Shown: piece after piece, positions 14,941 through 25,300 of the stretch | How the letters are laid out: each line of letters opens with the position of its first letter | How positions within the stretch are numbered: the first letter of the stretch is position 1 | Made by a program: the position numbers and the translations under genes | Notes under the pieces: generated by a model | Told to the model about the DNA's origin: nothing | Seen by the model: only the letters and a program-made list of their open reading frames with translations | Database searches by the model: none | Assembly (NCBI GenBank): GCA_902774295.1 | Contig: CACYHP010000001.1 | Location: 682,001-746,000 of the forward strand | DNA from: an uncultured Bacteroidia bacterium | GTDB taxonomy: Bacteria > Bacteroidota > Bacteroidia > Bacteroidales > F082 | Direction: 5' to 3' | DNA: 64,000 nt

Positions 14941-16876
14941 ACCTCTTCATCACCACGTAAGCCTCTTGGATTCCAAGCTCACCGGCTTTGCTTAAGTCCT
15001 TGATAGCCTGTGCTTTATTGTTAAGATAAAGAAGCGTCAACGCACGGTTGTAATACGCTTCGGCGAGGTTTTTCTCAAATTGGATTGCCTTGGTGTAGTC
15101 TTCAATAGCCTTTTCGAACTCCTGCATCTGCAGATGGATGTTGCCAAGGTTGTACCAAACGTAAGGGTTTTTTCTGTTTTTATTCAGGACGTTGGTAATC
15201 GTAATCAGAGACTGTTGATAATCAGGCTTTTCCTGTGGCTGCGTGAAACTCTCAGTGGTTTTTTTCTGAGTGATGTAGATGGAGTTGTCGTAACTCTTGT
15301 CGTTGACAATCAACTCTGCCTTGGCGTTTTGCAATGCCGACAGGTTGATGCCTGCATAAATGCCCAAAACCGGGTCGTCGAGCAGCGACTTAAAAATCCT
15401 TTCACCTCTCTGATAGTTGAAAATCTCGAAGTTGTAAATGCCGTTGATAAACTCTCTGAGATTCTGATTATCAATTGATTCAATAATCGAATCGTTGATA
15501 TAAGATTGATGGTTCGGATTAAACAGATCGTTCACTACATAAGCCAGTTTGCCGTCGAGGTTGTTGGTCTGCGAGATCTGGCTGAGCGTGGCGTCGATAT
15601 AATAGTTTTCGCTTCCGGTGATGTTCACGATGAGGCTTCCGCGAGGTCTGATGTCGATGTCGGCAAACTGTATGAGAGTCTTTTGGCGGTTGCCGTCGAC
15701 GAAGTCAGATTCGAAATTGATGATTTTGTTGTAATCCATCTTTGAGTAGTGCGCGAAGAGGGAGTCGACGTTGGCTTGGTCTTCGCTCACGAATGCCATG
15801 ATTTGCTTGGCATGCCATTGGTCTTGTTCCGCCCCTTGAATATCGTTTTTCTCGAATTTCACCACCGCTCTGTTTATCCACGCATCTATGAAATCGGGGA
15901 AGAGCTCGATGACTGTGGTGAAATCATCTTCAGCGGCGTCCCAATCCTTCATCTTATAGAACAGGATGCCTCGGTTGAAATATCCGTATATGTTTTGCGG
16001 GTTGATTTCAATCACCTTGTTATACAGCGCCAGCGCGACGTCATATTCTTCGCGCATCGAATAGATGATAGCGCGGTTGAAGTAGGTGAGGGCGTTACGT
16101 TGGTCGAGGTTGTTCACCTTCTCATAGTCTTTCAATGCTGCCGTGGTGTCGCCGAGGTTAAGGTAAGCTATGGCTCTGTTGAAATAGATAAGCGGGTTGT
16201 CCTTATCCATGCGCAGCGCGTTGTTGAAGTCGGCCATCGCAGCCTCATATTCCTCGCGTTCGAGTTCTATCATGCCTTTTCTTACCACAGCTTCGATGTT
16301 GAAATAGTCGTAATAGACGGCGTTGTTCATGTCAATCAAAGCTCCGTCGAGGTCGTCGAGGTAGCGTTTTGCTATGCCTCGTGAGATATAAGCGTTGGCA
16401 TTTTCCGGGTTGATAATCAATGCTGTATCGAATTCAGCGACAGCGTTTTGATAGTCGTTGAGATGCATGAGTGTCGAGCCTGATGCGATGTGCAGCTCTT
16501 CGCTGAACGGGTCGAGGCTGATGGCTTGTTTATAGTCGGCCATAGCGTCGGCGTAGTTCGAGAGTCGGTCGTTGGCGACGCCACGATAATGATAGGCTCG
16601 CACATAAAGTGGATGTATCTCGAGGGTGCGTGTGAAGTCGTCGACGGCACCGCTGTAGTCGCCAAGACTGAATTTTGCTATTCCGCGGAGGAAATAAGCC
16701 TCGAAATCGTTAGGTTTCGCGATGGTGGCTATGTTGAAATTGTGTATCGCCTCGGTATAGTTCTCCTTCGAAAGCTCGACCTTGCCCATAAGGATGTAGT
16801 GCTTATGGTTAATCTGTGCGCTCATCTCCGTCAAGGAAACGAGAAGGAAAAACAATATGACGATAAGCTTTTTCAA
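14933..16876 (-). CDS. Exported TPR-repeat protein, third gene of the tonB-LytTR operon
   Basis: About 647 residues. I place the start at a TTG (16876) two bases after the stop of the LytTR gene: this gives a clean signal peptide LKKLIVILFFLLVSLTEMSA. A longer reading would overlap the LytTR gene out of frame. From about residue 25 to 370 come at least nine TPR units (for example YFLRGIAKFSLGDYSGAVDD, AYISRGIAKRYLDDLDGALI). A non-repeat middle segment follows and a last TPR pair near the C terminus (WYNLGNIHLQMQEFEKAIED). Probably a periplasmic scaffold. It is co-transcribed with tonB and a membrane LytTR regulator, so it may sense or assemble envelope components. Confidence 0.85.
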   Translation of the reverse strand: MKKLIVILFFLLVSLTEMSAQINHKHYILMGKVELSKENYTEAIHNFNIATIAKPNDFEAYFLRGIAKFSLGDYSGAVDDFTRTLEIHPLYVRAYHYRGVANDRLSNYADAMADYKQAISLDPFSEELHIASGSTLMHLNDYQNAVAEFDTALIINPENANAYISRGIAKRYLDDLDGALIDMNNAVYYDYFNIEAVVRKGMIELEREEYEAAMADFNNALRMDKDNPLIYFNRAIAYLNLGDTTAALKDYEKVNNLDQRNALTYFNRAIIYSMREEYDVALALYNKVIEINPQNIYGYFNRGILFYKMKDWDAAEDDFTTVIELFPDFIDAWINRAVVKFEKNDIQGAEQDQWHAKQIMAFVSEDQANVDSLFAHYSKMDYNKIINFESDFVDGNRQKTLIQFADIDIRPRGSLIVNITGSENYYIDATLSQISQTNNLDGKLAYVVNDLFNPNHQSYINDSIIESIDNQNLREFINGIYNFEIFNYQRGERIFKSLLDDPVLGIYAGINLSALQNAKAELIVNDKSYDNSIYITQKKTTESFTQPQEKPDYQQSLITITNVLNKNRKNPYVWYNLGNIHLQMQEFEKAIEDYTKAIQFEKNLAEAYYNRALTLLYLNNKAQAIKDLSKAGELGIQEAYVVMKRFN

Positions 16877-16878
16877 GG

Positions 16879-17781
16879 TTATTTCTGGTATTTCATGAAC
16901 GCGTCCATGATAGCTTCCTGATAGGTCTTCGACACTGTGATGTCCTTGATGCTGGTGGTGTCGAACTGTATGATAAACTCCGTCACGTCTTTCTTTAATG
17001 ATGTGACGTGCAGCAGGTTGATCATAAACGAACGGTGGCAACGTTGGATAGGGGTGTCGCGGAGGTCGTCGGACAGTTTCTTGAGGTTGGTTCTCAGCAG
17101 GAAGTCGACGATTTTATCGTTGTTTATGTATTTGATAATCACGTAGTTATCAGCAGCTTCGGCATAAAGGATGTTTTCAATGTTGATTGACAGGCGGATT
17201 TCGCCTTTTTCGTCTTTAAGATGTACGATGTTGCTCTCAGGTATTCTCGAGTCTATATCTTTTATTTTATTTTTAAGATATTGATTATCAAGGAAAAGAA
17301 GTGAGATGGTGTAGGGGATGAGTAGCATCCACACTGTGTTGGCTGTCGATTTCCAGAAGATGGAGTAGATAGCTTCCCAGGTGGTCATCTCCGGGTTGTC
17401 GTTGAGGAAGTTATCGATAAATCCCACTTTATAAGCCACGAAGGTATAGAAAATGGAGAGTATCACGGCGTCGCTGACGAGCCAGATGACGTAGTCGGGG
17501 AACGTTAGTTGTACTTTTTTCACCACCAATCCCATGATGACGCGGCTCAGAGACACTACGACCATGCCTATTAGCACCATGACTGACGAGTACATGAAGT
17601 AGTTGGTGCTGTTGATGTTGTGGATCCAGGTCTCGGAGTTAAAAGGTCTGAAGATGTTTATGAACACCAAAGAATAAACAGTGGTGAAGAGTATCATCCT
17701 CACCACGTTATTTTTTTCCAACAAGTAGCTTGGCAGCTCCTTGTTGCCGAATATTTTCAGTTTATACTTGCTTGTATCCAC
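16879..17781 (-). CDS. Membrane-embedded LytTR-family DNA-binding regulator
   Basis: A 300-residue protein with four probable transmembrane helices in the first half (about 27-47, 60-86, 97-120, 148-166) and a C-terminal LytTR DNA-binding domain (about 188-295). The domain shows INIENILYAEAADNYVIIKY and the core motif DTPIQRCHRSFMINLLHV. LytTR proteins bind direct repeats in promoter DNA. There is no receiver or kinase domain, so this is a membrane one-component regulator. The start is GTG at 17781, overlapping the TAG stop of tonB by one base, which implies translational coupling. Confidence 0.88.
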   Translation of the reverse strand: MDTSKYKLKIFGNKELPSYLLEKNNVVRMILFTTVYSLVFINIFRPFNSETWIHNINSTNYFMYSSVMVLIGMVVVSLSRVIMGLVVKKVQLTFPDYVIWLVSDAVILSIFYTFVAYKVGFIDNFLNDNPEMTTWEAIYSIFWKSTANTVWMLLIPYTISLLFLDNQYLKNKIKDIDSRIPESNIVHLKDEKGEIRLSINIENILYAEAADNYVIIKYINNDKIVDFLLRTNLKKLSDDLRDTPIQRCHRSFMINLLHVTSLKKDVTEFIIQFDTTSIKDITVSKTYQEAIMDAFMKYQK

Positions 17782-18461
17782 TACTGAAGTTTGAACACGA
17801 TAGGCAGTGTGTACTGAACACGCACTGGGTTACCGCGCTGTTTGCCAGGTTTGAATTTAGGCAGGCTCTGTACCACGCGCACAGCTTCTTCGTCGCAGCC
17901 GCCGCCTATGCCACGGAGCACTCTCACGTTGGAGATTGAGCCGTCTTTCTCGACGACGAATCCCACGAACACTCTACCTTGGATGTCACTTTCGCGAGCC
18001 ATCATAGGGTATTTGAGGTTTTTCTGGACATATTCGAGAAGTTTTGCAGGACCGCCAGGGAACTCAGGGTTTTCCTCCACTGAGAGGAACACTTCTTCCT
18101 CGACGATTTCTTCTTCTTCGATTTCAGGAGCTTCGTAAACGTATTCTTCGATGACCTCGTCCTGGTCGACTTCAGCGTTGATATCGATGTCTTCGACTTC
18201 AGTGTCGTCTTCCACCACTTGGATTTGTGTGACCTGTGGTTTTGGAGCTTGGACCTGAGGTTTTGGCTGTTCCTGTTTTGTGATTTCCATTTCCTCATCC
18301 ATAACTTCCACTGTTCTTGTGAAGGCCTCATATTCCTGCTTGTCGTAGCTTCTGTATTCGAAGACACGCCAGACAATAAACAATGCAACGACCAATCCGA
18401 TGAGTGTGAATGTTAACTTCTTGTCGTCAAGATTCGCTTTTGCTGATTTTTTTATTTCCAT
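17781..18461 (-). CDS. TonB-family energy transducer
   Basis: A 226-residue inner-membrane protein: short cytoplasmic N terminus, one transmembrane helix (about 16-33), a Pro- and Glu/Asp-rich periplasmic linker (PKPQVQAPKPQV, then a long acidic run) and the C-terminal TonB domain (about 140-226). FPGGPAKLLEYVQKNLKYP, QGRVFVGFVVEKDGSISNV and the ending VRVQYTLPIVFKLQ are typical. TonB proteins pass proton-motive force from ExbBD to outer-membrane transporters. No exbBD is nearby. It is first in the tonB-LytTR-TPR operon. Its location next to gcvH, vanZ, sprA and ruvA is an arrangement known in Bacteroidota. Confidence 0.92.
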   Translation of the reverse strand: MEIKKSAKANLDDKKLTFTLIGLVVALFIVWRVFEYRSYDKQEYEAFTRTVEVMDEEMEITKQEQPKPQVQAPKPQVTQIQVVEDDTEVEDIDINAEVDQDEVIEEYVYEAPEIEEEEIVEEEVFLSVEENPEFPGGPAKLLEYVQKNLKYPMMARESDIQGRVFVGFVVEKDGSISNVRVLRGIGGGCDEEAVRVVQSLPKFKPGKQRGNPVRVQYTLPIVFKLQ

Positions 18462-18524
18462 AATATTAAATTTTATTCCTATTTAAAAACGCTGCGAAGT
18501 TAGCAAAAATTATTGAATATGGAA

Positions 18525-18926
18525 CTATTTTTTTATCATTTTTTTTCGGAAAATGATTTTAAATATCAAAATGCCTAATACACAACCGATTACGTCGGCA
18601 AGAAAATCGTAAATATTGGCTTCTCTATCCGGGAGGAAACATTGTATTATTTCTGTCAGAGCGCCGTAGGATATTGATACAAAAAATGTAACTAATTGAA
18701 GAACGTTGCGATACGAACTGTCTTTTTCGCAATATTCACGGCGATAGCCCCAGATTATTGAAAAAGAGAAAGCAGCAAACATGATGCCGTGGACTATTTT
18801 ATCGGGTCTAAGATAAGCCCAATTAGTCGGGACACCATGAAAATATGACCCCGGCAAGCCGCATAGAATCATGATGATGATACCGCAGAACAGGCCGGGG
18901 TAGATATGTCTTGTCAGACGTGCCAA
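18525..18926 (-). CDS. VanZ-like family membrane protein
   Basis: A 133-residue protein with about four hydrophobic segments. The VanZ-like pattern is visible: a conserved DKIVHGIMFAAFSFSI after the first helix and LTEIIQCFLPDREANIYDFL before the last. Despite the family name, most members are unrelated to teicoplanin resistance and have no known role. The start is a TTG at 18926, three bases after the gcvH stop, so it is probably coupled to gcvH. A gcvH-vanZ pair downstream of sprA is common in this phylum. Confidence 0.85.
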   Translation of the reverse strand: MARLTRHIYPGLFCGIIIMILCGLPGSYFHGVPTNWAYLRPDKIVHGIMFAAFSFSIIWGYRREYCEKDSSYRNVLQLVTFFVSISYGALTEIIQCFLPDREANIYDFLADVIGCVLGILIFKIIFRKKMIKK

Positions 18927-18929
18927 AGA

Positions 18930-19307
18930 TTATCCGATGAGGGCTTTATAACCTTCAGCATCGAGGAGGTTGTCCATCTCAGCTGCGTTGGTGACTTCAA
19001 CTTTGATGATCCAGCCTTCACCGTATGGGTCGCTGTTGACTTTCTCTGGAGCGTCAGCGAGTTCCTCGTTGAATTCGATGACCTTGCCGCCTACTGGCAT
19101 GAACATCTCTGAAGATGTCTTAACAGCCTCGATTGTGCCGAATGTCTCTTCAGCTTCGAGTGTCTCGTCAAGTGTGTCGACGTCAACGAAAACGATGTCG
19201 CCAAGTTCGTGTTGTGCATAGTCAGTGATACCGATGTATGCGTTGTCTCCTTCTAAACGGATCCATTCGTGATCCTTAGTGTACTTTAAGTTTGTTGGAA
19301 TGTTCAT
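18930..19307 (-). CDS. gcvH: Glycine cleavage system H protein
   Basis: A 125-residue lipoyl carrier protein that shuttles the aminomethyl group between the P, T and L proteins of glycine cleavage. The lipoylation motif is clear in [17 protein letters not shown] (lysine near residue 62), as is the family N terminus [20 protein letters not shown]. No gcvP or gcvT is near; its place next to sprA is a phylum-typical arrangement. glyA, at 312, supplies the same glycine and folate pool. A -7 box TATTTTTG lies on the minus strand at 19349-19356. Confidence 0.96.
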   Translation of the reverse strand: MNIPTNLKYTKDHEWIRLEGDNAYIGITDYAQHELGDIVFVDVDTLDETLEAEETFGTIEAVKTSSEMFMPVGGKVIEFNEELADAPEKVNSDPYGEGWIIKVEVTNAAEMDNLLDAEGYKALIG

Positions 19308-19348
19308 ATCTGTTATTTAAAATTAATTTTACTTAATAATTTCCGCTA

Positions 19349-19356
19349 CAAAAATA
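19349..19356 (-). promoter_or_regulatory. -7 box of gcvH
   Basis: TATTTTTG on the minus strand, about 42 bases upstream of the gcvH ATG. Confidence 0.45.
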
Positions 19357-19398
19357 CGACATTTTTTTATCATGATTCATATTTGTAAAAATATTTTT

Positions 19399-22300
19399 TT
19401 ATTGTGACAAACTGAAGCGTGCCGTGATACCTGCAAACACGTTGGTTGTCTTGTAGGCATTGGCGATAAACGGATTTGTCATGTCGTATTTGAAGAATAC
19501 CTGCATGCCGAGACGCTGGCTGAGAGTGTAGTCTCCTGTGAGGTAAATATTAATTTTATCCTGGCCTGATGAGATCTGGCTGTTGCCTTCGTCGATGCTT
19601 CTCAACTTGGTCATGTCTCTTCTGAATCCTATGTCGAGCTTGAGTTTGAGGTCGTTGCTTACCTTCTTCGAGCCGCTACCGTCGAACAGCGACATGCTGA
19701 ATCCGAGGTCTTTGAAGGTGTAGCCGCATCCGATGACGATTTCGCGGCCGTTGACCTCAGTGATCTGGTTGTTGCTGAATCCCAATGTCACCGTCCTTGT
19801 CTTCTTGTATTCGATAGAAGGGGTGAGGCTGTTGTTGAACGCCAGATTGATACCGATCAACGGTGAATACTGCTCACTGATGAGAATCTGCGACATGTCG
19901 TACTGCGAGATTCTTGTGTTGGTACCGGCATACACCGCCATGTCGTTGCTGGCGTCGTAGTTGATGTCGTTTGACCATGCTGAGATCGAGAATGTCGACT
20001 TGTAGGCATGTGATAGGGTGATGGTCTTGAAATATTTCTTCAAAGCCGGAATCTTCGTGAGTCCTGTGAAGTTGATGGTCCAGTTAGGCAATGCCACTTT
20101 TTGGAACAGTCCGAATGAGACCTTGTCAGGGCTCTTGCCGCTGTATGCCGCGAGGAAGGCGTAGGTGAGGACCTCCTGTGAGTTCGACGTGTAACCGTAA
20201 GGGTAGATGTCGCCTGTGCTTTCATCTTCGATATACGGCTCACCCATATTGACCCAGGTGCCGTTTTCATGCGCGAGTCGGTTAGCGATCTCTTGTCGGT
20301 ATTCACGCAGGTTGTTGAAGAGCTTGTCGCCGTCAGCAAACGAGGTGGCTGTCATGAGATATGAGATGCTGTAGTTACCGCCTGTTGTCGGGGTGTAGAA
20401 CTGGAATATGCCCATCTCATCGGCACGGAAGTATTCGGAGAAGTTCTCGGCATAGGTACGGTTACCTGTGACTTCAATCTTCAAGTCGGTGAACGGCTCC
20501 ATTATCACCTTGTAGTTATATGTCTCGCTCATTCGTTCGGTGTAAGGCCTGTTGAATGTCGAGTCGCATGTGAGCCATCCCTTGTTGATGGCAGTGTTGA
20601 GTACGTGGTTGTTTTGACCGACGACGAAGCCTAATCCAGGCGCCCATGCATAGTCCATACCGAGAATGCTAGGTTCAGTCATGAAGCCCGGCAAGCTGAC
20701 ACCATTATTCTTGGCGTAGGTGAATGTTATCTTTTTCACGCTGAATAAGATGCGTAAGGTGTTGTCGGCTATGGCTTTGCCGATATTTACCGATTCTTTC
20801 TTCTGGACGGAGTCGTTGCTCTGTTCCCTGCTTCTGCCTTTGTTGTTCGGGGTACGACGAGGCGACATGAGGTTTTTGAGATATGTCGAGCGGTTATACA
20901 GTTTTGTCAAGTCGGCAGAGACTGTAAACTGGACGTTGTTATCGTTTTCGATGGTATTACCCTGACGTACCTGGGTGTAACGTGAATTGGCGATCCATCT
21001 GTAGTTACCAGTGTAGTTGATTGTCGAGCCGAGCCAGTCGCAGAAAGGCAATTTATTAATAGGTATAGTATAGTTCAACTTCACTGTCTGGTTGAAACGT
21101 GAGATAGAACCGAATTTCATGAGCTCGTCACGCACCGTGTCTCGATTAGCATTCCATTCGTCGCTATTACGCTCCGGGTTGCCGGCAGGCTCGTAGATGT
21201 AAGCCTGTGTCGCGGCGGTGTATGTGAAGTTGAGGTTCTTCGTGATGTCATAACGGAAGTCGTAGTTACGAGTCCAGTCCCATGTCTTGGCTGTCGTTTC
21301 CTTCAGGAGAATCAAGCCTGTTGACTTGTTACGCATCTTCTGAGTATGGATTTGTCGGTACATCTCGGTATTGAACGAGAAGCTCTTCGGCAGATAATAG
21401 AGGTTGAAGTCTTTGAATATCTGCATGTACGACGATGATGCCCATTTCTTCTTTGCGAACGGGGTCCATGGTTTCGCGCTGGTGGTGTAGGTGTATCCTA
21501 TACCGCCACGATGTGACTTCTGACGGTTGTATTCCAAGTCAGGTGTCGACTGTTCTTGGTTGGTGTATGCGTATGACGCGTTGAGGTTCTCGACATCCCA
21601 GAAGTGAGGTTTCTTCGAGCCGACACGGTTCTTATGCATGTTGGTGACGTTGAAGTTGGTCTGCGTCGTCACGTCGCGCGATAGGGCGTTGAGCGAGTCT
21701 TTGCCGTGGCTGTCGAGGTCTTGCAGCGACCTCTTGAGTTTCACATCAGGGTCGAGAGGGTTGTATTCAGGAGTGATGGTGGTGTTGTTATGGTCGAAGT
21801 GGACAGGCACTGTCATGCCGCTCTTTTCCGGGGCCATGAACTTGCCGAGGTCGAGGTCGGCCGCCACGCTGTAATAACGTTGTGAACGAAGGTCGTTTTG
21901 AGTGATTTTGGTCTCGAGGGAGCCGTATCCTGCCGATTTATATGAACCTGCTACCGTCACACGACCGAGGTCTGCAAGGTATGCCTCGACACGTCCTGTG
22001 GCAGCGTAACCTCCGTCGCTGGTGAGGTCGGTCATACGTAACTCGTTGACCCATATTATGACGCTCTTGTCTTGTGGCACCTCGCCATCAACTTTCGGGT
22101 TTCTGATACCTATCATCATGGAGCGCACCTCGCTGATGGTAGGGTTACCCAACACTTTGATGAGGTTCTTACCGTCGTACTCGACATAAAGTCTGTTGAC
22201 TTTTATCTCGGTGTTACCGTTGGCGATAGCGGTGTTACGGTTAGATTTAGCGTTAACCACCTTCTCGAATTCGATCTCAAAGTTGTTATATTCAGGCCAG

Positions 22301-25300
22301 ATGCCGTATTCGTCGGTTATCGAAGTGCCCCATGGTGTCATCTTCAGAGGTACCTCATATTCATAGTAGTTGTCGGTGATGTCGGAGCCGAAACGTATGA
22401 ATGCCGTGACTTCGTTGTCGAGCACCGGGTCGGTGTCGGAGAAGCTCTCGGCGTGCACGAACATTTTCAGTTTCTTATAGAAGCGGAAGTCGAATTCGGT
22501 TGCCTTATAAACGCCTCGGGCGTCGCCGTCGACGAGGTTCTTGACTGTGAGCTGCAGTGCCTGCTCATTCTGACGCACTGTTGATGTCGCTCCAGTGTAA
22601 ACTTCCTGTTCGATTCCCGGAGGGATGCAGTAAGGCACAGGACGACGGCCGCTGTTTTCTTCCACATTGACAGCCGACATCTCGAACACGGTGTGGTTGG
22701 TCTGGTCACCAGGCTGGTATTCGCCTGGAGCTTGGATGGCATTGGTATATGTACGCCATTCGCCTCTCACGAGGTCGAGGGTGGCGAAACGCAACACGAT
22801 GTCGCTCTTGAAGCCTTTCATGAACATACGCATGAAGCGGATGGAGCTGAAGCCTTCGATGTTACCTATCACACGACTTGGCTCGCGCACAGGGATGCGG
22901 AACTGATACCATTTCACTCTCTGTGTCGTCCCGTTGGCGACCTGAACCACAGCTTCACGGATGTCGGAGATGAAGTTCTGTCCGGATGTGCGCATCTTGC
23001 TCGGGTCGAGTTCAATGACATACTGATAGTAGTTTTCCGACTCGCTCAGAGTGTTGTCGCCGTTGATATCTTCCTGGTCAGGAAGGGTGCTGTTGTTTGT
23101 GGTATAGTCCTCGGTATATTCTGTCTCGGAAGGGGAGTTGCCTTCGTTGCCGTTATATCTCTTATAACGTTCGAGGATGCTTGAATAAACAGGGTCGCTG
23201 TCGTAGTCGCTTCCGCGGAAATAATGATAATTATCGGATGACGGGTCGTTGCTGAGTTGGCTGTAAGCCGCAGCATTGACCTTGGTCTGCATCGTTCTGA
23301 GGAAGTCAGCGAAGAACGAGCGCTCGTCGCCGTCCTGCAAACCGTCGTAACCGATATCCTGATATTTACGTGAATCAGGGTCTGAGTTGAAGGCGTTGAC
23401 GAGGGCCTGCAACGATGGCACACGACCCCAAACGGTGGTGTCGACGTTCTCTACGACAGATGTCGTTGGCAATCCATGCTCATACGACTTTCTTCCATCG
23501 CGAAGAATATCTTCGGAGATATCACCGAGGTTGAAATACAGCTGACCGATGTTCGTCTGATCCTGACCTTCATAGAATGGGTCCATCATCCAGAACTCGA
23601 TGTATTCCACGTTGGTGGAGTTGAAGTCCGATGACTCGATAGCGCGCATGATACCGCCCCATCTGTCTTCAGGGTTGGTGAAGGTACCGTCTTCGTTTAA
23701 ATTGTCGGTGTCGTAGTTGTAAGGACCACGGTCTTTCGGGTAGTATGCAAGGTTGAGTACCGCCATGTTGGTAGAAGTACCTGCTTGGATGTCTTTGTTA
23801 GGGTAGACCTCGGTGAGCAACACCTGACGCACGCGGTTGTCTGACAGCTCCTCGTTAGTAATGTTTGGAGGCAAGAGGTTACCGTATCTGTCGTAGAACA
23901 CCGACTGGTCGATGGTGTACCATGCGAGTTTTGCACGGTTTTTACCGTTTTCGAGACCGCTTGAGCTTCCTTCAGGGAAGAGGTTGTTTTGGTTTTGAGG
24001 GGTGCTGGCGAGATGCCAGAAGTTCCATTGATGCATGTCGATGGTAGATTTCGCTCCCTCGAAGTCGTCGATGTACGATGTTCCGGTCTGTTGGCTGCTC
24101 TTGTTGATGCCTTGGATGAAACGCGCGAACTCTCCCGACACCGTCACACGCGACATGGTCTTCGTCTCGTAAAGAGGTAACTTATCGAGCACGTCGGTAA
24201 GCCATTGTGACTCAGTCTGATAGTTGATATCGAAGCCGTAGATGGTGTTGGAGATTGGCTCATCGTTATAATTCACTTTCGTGGTGTATGCGCGTTCGCT
24301 CAGATGGAGGATGGTACCACCGATGATAAATGTCGGGTTGATCTCATGTTCCACTCGCGCCCCGAGGAACGTCTTTCTAATCGTCGACAACGCTGTGTTG
24401 TTCTCGAGTGACACGTTGATTGTGGTTCCCGAATTGAGGAGAGCCTCATTAAGAATCGTCACGCGTCCGAGGGTGTAGTCAACGGTGTAGTCGACGTTTT
24501 CCACCAGCGGGATGCCGCCTGCTGTCACACGGACAGAACCTGGTTGCACGTTGAGCGCGTTGAGGTTGATCTCGCTGCCCGACGACGAAGTGTAGCGTCC
24601 TTCCAAACGGTATTTGTTCTTGTCGGTATATTGCTGCGCCATGACTTTCGTCATAGTATACAAAGAGTCATAGGCATATTTTTCGGCTAACTCCGGGTTA
24701 TGTGGGAAAATCTTTTCTCTGATTTGACTTCCGAAAGGCTCCAACACAGTGAAATAGATACGTCCCGTCGACGCGTTGATGGTACCTCCGTTGGTGGCAG
24801 CACCGTTCACAAAGTCGAACATGCCATCACCGCCTTCGATAGGGTTGTTTTGACTGTTCAAACGGTCCATGCCCATGAGGTTCAACAATGAATACTCACG
24901 AATGTTGTCCGGTGCGTCGGCAAAGTAACCTGTCGCGACGCCGTTTTCATTGCCGAGATAGAGGATGTTCATCGTGAAGTTTGTCGAAGCAACCTGATAG
25001 GCGCGGATGTTGTAGACGTTCTTCATCATAAGGTCCCACATTGGCATCTTGGTGTTGACGGTGGTACTCTTCAACATCTTGGCTGTCAAGAGGTTAGGCT
25101 CCTGAATACCTTGGTCAGAGAATTCACCGACTTGGAACACGCCGTCTTGTCCGATGACGGTATATTGGTAAGCGACGGCAAGAGTCTGGTTTGAGTTGAG
25201 CGTGATATTCAACGTGATGAAACCCAGTTTGCGGTTCACGGTGTATTCGTTGGTGCTCAGCTTTCTCGCTTTCTGAATCTTCTCGAAGTCACGGCCTGAG

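Noticed and set aside
16877..17041. Longer N terminus for the TPR gene starting at 17041
   Set aside because: It overlaps the LytTR gene out of frame and would bury the signal peptide; the TTG at 16876 gives a normal exported protein.
18525..18926. Glycopeptide resistance from the VanZ-like gene
   Set aside because: No vanHAX genes are near; most VanZ-family members have no role in resistance.
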